Assembly (NCBI GenBank): GCA_965657335.1
Contig: CBFHOH010000001.1
Location: forward strand, 1 to 64,000
Reading direction: 5' to 3'
Length of the DNA: 64,000 bases
From: UBA4582 sp965657335
GTDB taxonomy: Bacteria; Pseudomonadota; Gammaproteobacteria; Pseudomonadales; Azotimanducaceae
A program made the translations under genes and the position numbers. The notes beneath the pieces were generated by a model that worked only from the letters and a program-made list of their open reading frames with translations, did no database searches and was not told where the DNA came from. How positions within the stretch are numbered: position 1 is the stretch's first letter; each line of letters opens with the position of its first letter. Positions 53,504-62,000 of the stretch are shown here, piece after piece.

Positions 53504-55512
53504 TAGCGGCCCATCTCTTTGACACGTTTAACAATATTTTCCGCTGTAAAGCCAAAGTGTTCCAGTACGTCGCGCCCTGGTCCGCTTTCACCAAAACCAG
53601 ACATCCCGAGCACATCACCATCGAGACCAACCCACTTTCGCCAGTAATCGCCATGACTTGTTTCAACGGCTAATCGCTTGCGACACGCACCCGGCAGCAC
53701 ACTTTCTTGATACTCGCTTGACTGCAGCGCGAAGGTATCAGCACTTGGCATGGATACAACCCGGACCGCAATATTTTCATTCTGAAGGATTTCAAAAGCC
53801 TCGATTGCTAGCGCGACCTCAGAACCCGTTGCGAGAATAATGACATCGGGGGCATCTGTGCTATCCCTGAGGATATAGGCGCCTTTACCTACTTGTTCTA
53901 AGAGCGCTTTGTCTCTTTCGATATAAGGTAGACTCTGCCTAGAAAATATCAGAGAAGTTGGCGCTGTCTTTCTCTCTATAGCTGCTTGCCATGCAACAAC
54001 GGTTTCAACGGTGTCACAGGGTCGCCATACAGACATATTTGGCGTCGTACGAAGACTCGTTAATTGCTCAATGGCCTGGTGGGTCGGACCGTCCTCTCCC
54101 TGTCCGATCGAATCATGGGTATAGACGTGAATATTCCTGATACCCATCAGTGCCGACATTCTGACAGCGTTCCTCGCGTATTCCATAAAAATAAGAAAAG
54201 TTCCGGTAAAGGGGAGCAGGCCACCGTGAAGCGCCATACCATTCGCCATCGCCGTCATACCAAATTCACGCACGCCATAATAAATGTAATTTCCGTCCGC
54301 ATCATCGGACGTCACCGCTTTCATATCCGGCCAGCTGGTAAGATTGGAACCCGACAAGTCCGCAGAACCACCGGTCAATTCAGGCATAAGCTTTGCCAGC
54401 TCAGCGATCACTTTTGCTGAGGCCTGACGAGATGCCATCGATTCTGCCTTCTCATAAACTTCTTCTAGCAGCACCTTCATTGACTGATCAAAACCGTTGG
54501 GTAATTCGGCCGACATTCGGCGATCAAATTCCGCAGCAAGTTCAGGAAAATGCTTTTGATACTCAGCAAAGATTTGTTGCCAATGTGCTTCAGCATCAGC
54601 ACCCTTATCCTTGCAATCAAACCCATCATAAACATCGGCTGGGATATCAAAAGGTTCATGGCTCCAGCCTAGTTTCTCTCTTGCACCCGCTATTTCTTCC
54701 GTGCCTAGCGGTGCGCCATGACTGCCTGCAGTCCCCGCCTTATTTGGCGCGCCGTAGCCGATTTCAGTCTTGCAACAAATGAGCGTTGGTTGGTCAGGGT
54801 TGGCGCGTGCAGCCGCGAGCGCAGCGGCAACAGCCGAGTGATCGTGGCCGTCAACTGCGGGAATGACTTGCCAGCCATAGGCTTCAAACCGTTTTGGCGT
54901 ATCGTCAGCAAACCAGCCTTCAACAGATCCATCGATAGAGATGCCATTGTCATCGTAAACACAAATCAGCTTGCCAAGCCCCAGGGTGCCTGCTAGCGAC
55001 GCGACCTCGTGAGAAATGCCCTCCATCAGACAGCCGTCTCCGGCAAATACATAAGTATCGTGATCAACGATATTAAGTGCTTGGCCATCTATAGATCGGT
55101 TGAAGTGCGCAGACAACATTTTCTCCGCTAGCGCCATACCGACTGCGTTTGCTAACCCCTGACCAAGCGGTCCAGTTGTTGTCTCAACACCGGGCGTGTA
55201 ACCGTACTCCGGGTGTCCGGGCGTTTTCGAGCCAAGTTGGCGAAAATTCTTCAACTCTTCGATCGAGAGATCGTATCCTGTCAGGTGAAGCAGGGCGTAG
55301 ATCAACATTGACCCATGGCCATTCGAGAGCACGAACCTGTCCCTGTTTTGCCAGTCCGGATTTTGCGGATTATGTCTCAGAAACTGAGTCCACAATACTT
55401 CCGCGATGTCTGCCATGCCCATGGGGGCGCCTGGGTGTCCACTTTTCGCTTTCTCGACGGCATCCATCGTAAGGGCGCGAATAGCATTTGAACGATTTTG
55501 TTGAGCACTCAT
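53503..55512 (-). CDS. tkt: Transketolase
   Basis: A 669-residue thiamine-diphosphate enzyme moving two-carbon units between sugar phosphates. The N-terminal KSGHPGAPMGMADIAEVLW and the ThDP motif GDGCLMEGISHEVASLAG are intact, as are GLGKLICVYDDNGISIDG, the central VREFGMTAMANG and THDSIGQGEDGPTHQ. Length equals that of E. coli TktA within a few residues. It is the first gene of tkt-pgk-fba and is divergent from metK, as in many Gammaproteobacteria. The ribosome binding site is weak. Confidence 0.97.
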   Translation of the reverse strand: MSAQQNRSNAIRALTMDAVEKAKSGHPGAPMGMADIAEVLWTQFLRHNPQNPDWQNRDRFVLSNGHGSMLIYALLHLTGYDLSIEELKNFRQLGSKTPGHPEYGYTPGVETTTGPLGQGLANAVGMALAEKMLSAHFNRSIDGQALNIVDHDTYVFAGDGCLMEGISHEVASLAGTLGLGKLICVYDDNGISIDGSVEGWFADDTPKRFEAYGWQVIPAVDGHDHSAVAAALAAARANPDQPTLICCKTEIGYGAPNKAGTAGSHGAPLGTEEIAGAREKLGWSHEPFDIPADVYDGFDCKDKGADAEAHWQQIFAEYQKHFPELAAEFDRRMSAELPNGFDQSMKVLLEEVYEKAESMASRQASAKVIAELAKLMPELTGGSADLSGSNLTSWPDMKAVTSDDADGNYIYYGVREFGMTAMANGMALHGGLLPFTGTFLIFMEYARNAVRMSALMGIRNIHVYTHDSIGQGEDGPTHQAIEQLTSLRTTPNMSVWRPCDTVETVVAWQAAIERKTAPTSLIFSRQSLPYIERDKALLEQVGKGAYILRDSTDAPDVIILATGSEVALAIEAFEILQNENIAVRVVSMPSADTFALQSSEYQESVLPGACRKRLAVETSHGDYWRKWVGLDGDVLGMSGFGESGPGRDVLEHFGFTAENIVKRVKEMGR

Positions 55513-55797
55513 GATGGTCAGCCTGACAGAAAAATTAGGTCGCTATTTTCTACTAGCGGGGAGGTGACATCAACAGATGAAAGCAACCCGACGGTTATTT
55601 ATTTTATAATTTCTGTGCGCCACGAATTTTATGACTCTCAACTCACGCCAACACTGTATGAGGGGCAATAACGTTGATCATGAGCTATTATCACTCCTGA
55701 ACTATGTCAAATTACACTGAGCCACTCTACAATTTAGCGCTTTCACACTAGACCGCTGAAACACCAACAATAATCGAACAACAGGTAAAGATTACCC

Positions 55798-56955
55798 ATG
55801 TCAATAAATAGAACATTTACTTCAGAATCCGTCTCCGAAGGCCACCCAGATAAAATGGCCGACCAGATTTCAGACGCTATCCTTGATGCAATCCTCGCTG
55901 AGGACACAGAGGCTCGCGTCGCCTGCGAAACCATGGTTAAAACTGGAATGGTCATTATTGCAGGGGAAATCACTACAAGTGCCTGGATTGATCTGGAGGA
56001 GCTCTGTCGTGACGTTATCCTCGATATTGGCTACGACAGTTCTGATGTCGGGTTTGACGGCGCCTCGTGCGCGATTATTAACGCCATCGGTAAACAGTCT
56101 CCTGATATTGCAATGGGTGTTGATGACAGTGCAAATCACGAACAGGGCGCTGGCGATCAGGGTCTGATGTTTGGCTATGCCAGCAATGAGACCGACGTGC
56201 TCATGCCCGCGCCCATTACCTACTCTCACCTGCTTGTAAAACAGCAGGCAGAGGTGCGTAGAGCCGGCAAACTGGACTTTTTACGACCAGATGCAAAAAG
56301 CCAGATTTCTTTCAAGTACGACGAAAACGGTCAGCCTACTTCTATTGACGCTGTTGTGCTTTCTACTCAGCATGACCCTTCCGTTTCCCTCGAAGATCTG
56401 CGCGCCGGCGTGATGGAGGAGATAATCAAACCCGTGCTGCCAGACAATTGGCTACACGCCGACACTAAGTATCACATTAATCCAACGGGTAACTTTGTAA
56501 TTGGCGGTCCCGTCGGTGACTGCGGTCTTACTGGTAGAAAGATTATCGTCGATACCTATGGCGGCATGGCCCGCCATGGCGGTGGCGCCTTTTCCGGAAA
56601 AGACCCATCAAAAGTCGACCGAAGCGCAGCTTACGCTGGCCGGTACGTCGCCAAAAATATTGTAGCTGCTGGGCTTGCCGATCGATGCGAGATTCAAATT
56701 TCCTATGCTATCGGCGTTGCAGAGCCGACTTCAATTAGCATCAACACCTTTGGTACCGGCAAGCTGTCCGACGAAAAAATTGAAGGCCTTATTGCCGAAC
56801 ACTTTGATCTACGACCCAAAGGCCTTATTGCCATGTTGGACCTCAAGCGACCAATCTACAGAGACACGGCAGCTTACGGCCACTTCGGCAGGGAAGAACC
56901 CAACTTTACTTGGGAGAAGACCGACAAAGCCGACGTCTTGGCCAAAGCGCTTTAG
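55798..56955 (+). CDS. metK: S-adenosylmethionine synthase
   Basis: A 385-residue enzyme forming SAM from methionine and ATP. The signature motifs GHPDKMADQISDA (residues 16-28), GAGDQGLMFGYA and the phosphate-binding GGGAFSGKDPSKVDRSAAY are all present and the length is standard. The 285-bp upstream region holds no gene; a TACAAT -10-like hexamer is at 55728-55733, without a good -35, and I see no recognised SAM or SAH riboswitch. It is followed 21 bp later by metF, forming a methionine-cycle operon without ahcY between them. Confidence 0.97.
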   Translation: MSINRTFTSESVSEGHPDKMADQISDAILDAILAEDTEARVACETMVKTGMVIIAGEITTSAWIDLEELCRDVILDIGYDSSDVGFDGASCAIINAIGKQSPDIAMGVDDSANHEQGAGDQGLMFGYASNETDVLMPAPITYSHLLVKQQAEVRRAGKLDFLRPDAKSQISFKYDENGQPTSIDAVVLSTQHDPSVSLEDLRAGVMEEIIKPVLPDNWLHADTKYHINPTGNFVIGGPVGDCGLTGRKIIVDTYGGMARHGGGAFSGKDPSKVDRSAAYAGRYVAKNIVAAGLADRCEIQISYAIGVAEPTSISINTFGTGKLSDEKIEGLIAEHFDLRPKGLIAMLDLKRPIYRDTAAYGHFGREEPNFTWEKTDKADVLAKAL

Positions 56956-56976
56956 CATTAGATCCGGACATTAAAC

Positions 56977-57822
56977 GTGACGTTACAATCAACCTTCAAA
57001 AAGCAATTCAGCTGTGAGTTTTCAGCCCCAAAGTCCGAGGAGGCCAGCGCCAAACTCTTGGCTGCACATGACCGCCTTGCAGCGCTTAGTCCAGAGTATT
57101 TTTCGGTAACCTACGGTGCCGGTGGCTCAACGAAAGATGGCACCAAGCAAGCTGTTCTCGATATCAGAGCCAAAGGTTCAGATGTGGCACCCCACCTGTC
57201 CTTTGGCGGCGACAGTGCCGACAAGATTGAAGCATTGCTGAACGAATACAAAAGTGCTGATGTGACTCGCGTGGTTGCACTCCGCGGCGATACACCTTCC
57301 GGCACGGGTGGTTCCGTGAACCTGACCTATGCCAATGAGCTGGTTGAGTTTATTCGGCAGAAAACCGGAGACCACTTTCATATAGAGGTTGCCGCTTACC
57401 CTGAAGTTCATCCGGATTCTCGCAGCGTCGAGTCTGACCTGAACTTTTTTAAGGCCAAAGTCGACGCGGGGGCAGACAGCGCCATCACTCAGTATTTTTA
57501 TAACGGAGCTGCCTACTTCAACTTTATCGATGCCTGCGAAAAAAAGGGCATATCAATACCGATTATCCCTGGCATCATGCCTATATCGAATTTTCAAACC
57601 TTGATTCGTTTTTCAGACATGTGTGGAGCAGACATCCCGCGTTGGATCCGAAAAAACTTGGAATATTATCAAGACGATAAAGAAAGCCTAAAATCATTTG
57701 GGCATAATGTGGTCCAGCAACTGTGTGAGGACCTTTTAACCGGCGGCGCACCAGGTTTACATTTTTACACGTTGAATCAAACTAAACCTACGATCAAATT
57801 GTGGAACAGCCTTGGGTTGTAG
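56977..57822 (+). CDS. metF: Methylenetetrahydrofolate reductase
   Basis: A 281-residue FAD-dependent TIM-barrel reductase supplying 5-methyl-THF for methionine synthesis. FSCEFSAPK holds the catalytic Glu, and YFSVTYGAGGSTKDGT, VVALRGDTPSG, AAYPEVHPDS and ITQYFYNG are the family blocks. The start is GTG. It lies between metK and rsmE on the + strand with short spacers, so the three are probably co-transcribed. Confidence 0.95.
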   Translation: MTLQSTFKKQFSCEFSAPKSEEASAKLLAAHDRLAALSPEYFSVTYGAGGSTKDGTKQAVLDIRAKGSDVAPHLSFGGDSADKIEALLNEYKSADVTRVVALRGDTPSGTGGSVNLTYANELVEFIRQKTGDHFHIEVAAYPEVHPDSRSVESDLNFFKAKVDAGADSAITQYFYNGAAYFNFIDACEKKGISIPIIPGIMPISNFQTLIRFSDMCGADIPRWIRKNLEYYQDDKESLKSFGHNVVQQLCEDLLTGGAPGLHFYTLNQTKPTIKLWNSLGL

Positions 57823-57831
57823 GTCAGCGAA

Positions 57832-58614
57832 ATGCGCCTTTCTCGATTTTATATTGAACAGGAATTATCAGTAAACCAGAACCACACCCTGGGCACAGAC
57901 CTCACCCACTACCTTCGCAATGTCCTCCGACTAAAACCCGGCGACAAGATCGTACTCTTCAATGGCAACGGTGGAGAATACCTTGCACGGATTGAGACAA
58001 TCGGCAAAAAAGAAGTCGCTATTTTTATTATTCATTTCGAGCCCCTGAGCCGTGAATCTGAACTGGCACTTTGCCTTGGCATCAGTATTGTCAAGCGCGA
58101 TGCAATGGACGCGATCATTCAAAAATCGACTGAATTAGGTGTGCGTGAGATCCAACCGCTGATTGCCGATCTCACGACCGTCTCGGCAAAGGCCATCAAA
58201 CAAAGAACGGCACATTGGCGAGCAATTGCGATTAGCGCTTGCGAGCAATGCGGCCGCAATAAGCTGCCAACAGTGCATGACCCCATCGCCACTCAAGATT
58301 GGATTCCGCATCAAACACTGGGACTCAAACTGGCAATGGACCCATCGGGCGACTATTCCCTCATGGATTCATATTATGGTGAGGATGCAACCGTTACACC
58401 TGAGCGTATATCTGTGCTTATCGGGCCTGAAGGTGGCCTGAGCGATGATGAGCTTAAACTCGCCGAGCGCCATGGATATCTGACAACACGCCTTGGTAAA
58501 CGAATACTCCGTGCCGATACTGCACCAATCGTTGTGCTTTCGATTCTTCAGGCCAGATTTGGTGATTACTCTTCGTCGTCAGAGGCCACTCGGCATATTT
58601 CTGACTCAATGTAA
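57832..58614 (+). CDS. rsmE: 16S rRNA (uracil(1498)-N3)-methyltransferase
   Basis: A 260-residue SPOUT-class methyltransferase acting on the small ribosomal subunit. An N-terminal PUA-like domain (YLRNVLRLKPGDKIVLFNGNGGEYLA) precedes the knotted SAM-binding domain with VKRDAMDAIIQKSTELGV, LIGPEGGLSDDEL and TTRLGKRILRADTAPIVVLS. The start follows the metF stop by 9 bp. The final 49 bp overlap the end of the convergent CheW-like gene, so the serine-rich tail after ARFGDY is unusual and may be read-through into that gene's 3' end. Confidence 0.95.
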   Translation: MRLSRFYIEQELSVNQNHTLGTDLTHYLRNVLRLKPGDKIVLFNGNGGEYLARIETIGKKEVAIFIIHFEPLSRESELALCLGISIVKRDAMDAIIQKSTELGVREIQPLIADLTTVSAKAIKQRTAHWRAIAISACEQCGRNKLPTVHDPIATQDWIPHQTLGLKLAMDPSGDYSLMDSYYGEDATVTPERISVLIGPEGGLSDDELKLAERHGYLTTRLGKRILRADTAPIVVLSILQARFGDYSSSSEATRHISDSM

Positions 58615-59042
58615 TCCAGATTCGGAATCGCCAGCACCTCAGCACCGTAACAGACCTTCATTGATTCCGTGAGTTCGACCGTCTCCACCGACTCCGTGAG
58701 TTCGGTCGGGTGAATATGAACAAGTCTAGGTAGCGACTGCGCGACTAGCGCAAAATACTGAATATTTCCTGTCTGCCTTGGTGCACGAATGACGACTAAG
58801 CTGGCCGATGAAACTGACACCAGTGAAAAGCTGGCACGTTCTACGGTTAACATCTCGAAGGACACAACAGGCACCTGAACACCGCGCCAAGCCAGAAAAC
58901 CAAGAAACCAATCGACGGTACCCTGCACTCTCTGCAGAGGTTCATAGGGAATGATTTCTGCCACCGTCGCATTGGGTACGAGGATGTTACTCTTATGCAG
59001 CGGGACCCAAAAAGTCGGCAGATCGTTGAGTTTCTCGCTCAT
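58566..59042 (-). CDS. CheW-like chemotaxis protein (ChpC-like)
   Basis: A 158-residue single CheW domain. The opening FWVPLHKSNILVPNATVAEIIPYEP and the strand pair VDWFLGFLAWRGVQVPVVSFEML are typical. It would couple receptors to the hybrid kinase encoded upstream. Its ATG overlaps the kinase stop (ATGA), as for chpC after chpA in Pil-Chp type IV pilus signalling clusters. A short internal duplication gives ELTES twice (nine residues apart). The 3' end overlaps rsmE by 49 bp, tail to tail. Confidence 0.86.
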   Translation of the reverse strand: MSEKLNDLPTFWVPLHKSNILVPNATVAEIIPYEPLQRVQGTVDWFLGFLAWRGVQVPVVSFEMLTVERASFSLVSVSSASLVVIRAPRQTGNIQYFALVAQSLPRLVHIHPTELTESVETVELTESMKVCYGAEVLAIPNLDYIESEICRVASDDEE

Positions 59043-62000
59043 TCTGAATCCTGTTTCTTAACCTGAACGAGCACTTCTTCGATCGTGCTCATCAAACCAG
59101 CTTCCTGAAACGGTTTACCCAGGTAAGCATTAACACCCAACTCAAGTGCCTGCTGCTGATGCTTTTCACCCGAACGTGAGGTGATCATGATGATTGGCAG
59201 ATTTTTCAATCGCTCGTCTCTGCGGACCGACCTGAGCACTTCAAAGCCATCCATTTTGGGCATTTCAATATCAAGCAAGACAATGTCAGGGTGGACGTTC
59301 TGTAACTGCTCGACTGCCTCAAGACCGTCTTTGGCCGTCGTTACCTTCCAACCCCGTCTTTCCATGAGACGAGACGTCACTTTACGGACAGTGACTGAAT
59401 CATCAACAATCATGACGGTTTTTGTGCCAGTCTCGCTAGGCAAAGGATCATCGCTGGCATATTGCTCGGTAAGCGCATCCGCGTTCCGCACAAGCGCAAG
59501 CACATCAAGAATCACCACAACGCTACCATCGCCCAAAACCGTCGCACCCGAAATGCCAGCGACCTTATCAAACTGACGGCCTAACGCCTTTACCACAACT
59601 TCTCGAGACCCAATTACNNNNNNNNNNNNNNNNNNNNNNNNNNNNNNNNNNNNNNNNNNNNNNNNNNNNNNNNNNNNNNNNNNNNNNNNNNNNNNNNNNN
59701 NNNNNNNNNNNNNNNNNNNNNNNNNNNNNNNNNNNNNNNNNNNNNNNNNNNNNNNNNNNNNNNNNNNNNNNNNNNNNNNNNNNNNNNNNNNNNNNNNNNN
59801 NNNNNNNNNNNNNNNNNNNNNNNNNCCTTCTATCGTATTGAGGGGCACAGCATAAGTTTCTTCTTTCACAACAACCATCAGCGCGCGATTGATGGAGACT
59901 GTAAATGGAATTCTAATAGAAAATTCGGTGCCTACGCCCAGCTTTGAATCGATATGGAGCGAACCACCTAGTTGCTTAATCTCGCTGTTAACAACATCCA
60001 TGCCAACGCCGCGACCAGAAATCTGGGTGAGTTTTTCGGCGGTACTAAAGCCAGCACCCACAATGAATTGCATAGCTTCTTGATCGGTCACCTGCTCCAC
60101 CGAATTAATCAAGCCTCGTTCTACCGCTTTCCTTTTTACAGCCCCTACATCTATACCGGCCCCATCGTCACTGACTGTCATCACAACGTAACCGCCTTCA
60201 CGCGACAGTCGCAGACTGATCTTACCGGTTTCAGGCTTGTTGGCGGCTATTCGATCTTTTCGGGACTCAATGCCGTGGTCGATCGCGTTACGCAGCATAT
60301 GCTCAAGGGGTGCAACAATGCGCTCTAGCACGCTTCTGTCGAGTTCACCCTCGATGTTGAACGCATCAAATTTGACAGACTTGCCAACCTCTACACTGAT
60401 TTGTCTAACATTTCGCCTTAGTCTTGGAATAAGCCGTGCAAAAGATACCATGCGTGTTCTTGTTAGACCTTCCTGCAATTCGCTGCTCAGTCTTGCCTGT
60501 TGATGCAATAAGGTTTCTGCATCACGACTTTTGTCCAGCAGGGTATCTTTCAGGTCCATCATATCGGACGAGCCTTCGCTCAAAGAGCGGGAGATTTCTT
60601 GCAGCATCGTGTAGCGATCAAGCTCGAGCTCATCAAACCCGGCATCGGCATCTTTCGAGTGACTTCGGAAAACGGTCTCACGCGACTCCGCTTCTATTTC
60701 CAACCTGCGCACTTGTTCTCTGATTCGAACAATGGTTTCTTCCATCTCTTCGAGAGACTCACCAAAGTCTGTAATCTGTTGCTCAACACGCCCCCTAGTA
60801 ATACTGGTTTCACCGGCAAGGCTGACCAGCTCATCCAATAGGTCTGCAGAAACACGCACCATCTCCTGGCTTGGCACCAACGGTCTCTCGGCTGCCTCAA
60901 CGTTAGACGCCGGAGATGGGTCGGTCGTAGACACATCTTGAGATTGGGCAGGGCTAGCTGAATGATTCACCGATACAGTTTCATCCGTCTCAGCGCTGCC
61001 TTCCGACGCCCTTCTATAAATTGCGATTTGACGTGTTATTTCATCTTGATGGCGATTGAGTGATGCAAAAAAATCGTCATCTAATTCAACCGGATTCTGT
61101 TGTACACCGGTCAAGAAAGTTTCTAAATAATGCGCGTTATCGCCAAGACTGTTCAATCCTGCTAATCTCGCGCCGCCTTTAAGTGTGTGCAAATACCGAA
61201 GCAAGTTATTCAAGTAGGTGTGATCGTTTGTCGCGCCGCTCCAATCCAGAATACTTTGATCAATGGACTCGAGCAGCGCTAACGCCTCTTCGATGAATAT
61301 CGGGAGAATTTCGAAATCAATATCGTCTGCCGATAGACGACCAGCCGTCGTCTCTTGGCTACTTGCAGCGCCCGAATCAGCATTATCAGAGACCACTACC
61401 ATGTCTGGTATCGATGTCTCTGACCAAGTGGAATCTAAACCAACCAAGATTTTCGCCTGCTGCATTGCCGACATTTCTTGTTCCGTTGCTGTGCCTTCTG
61501 CATAGCGAGCATAAATGCCGATTCTGCGGGTTATCTCATCCTGTCTGTCGTTCACTCGCACAAAGAAGTGCTCATCGAACGTTTTTCGCTGCGTTCGCAA
61601 ACTCATCAAATCTGTCTCAAAATTATGCGCGTACTCACCGAGACTGTTCAGCCCGGCAATTCTTGCGCCTCCTTTCATGGTGTGCAGCAACCGCAGGATG
61701 TTATCCAGATGGGAAATTTCAGTCGTGTTCTCGCTCCATTCGAGAATGCTCTGATCAATGCCCTCGATCAAATCTTCAGCTTCCTCAAGAAACAGCGCAA
61801 GTACGTCTAGGTCAATGTCATCTGCTGGGAGGTTTACCATCCCTGGATTTGCACTCGATTCGGTATTCTCCATACTTGGTTCGGCTACAATATCTTCACT
61901 CTCTTGCCCTCTTTCCAGAGCGGCAAAATCGATAGCATAGAGGGCTTGTACAACTTCCGGAGCAGGACTCACTTGCTGACTCGCAGCAATGCAATCGAGC

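Noticed and set aside
55513..55797. Possible SAM or SAH riboswitch upstream of metK
   Set aside because: No recognisable conserved core; only a small CGCTA/TAGCG hairpin (55541-55558) is visible.
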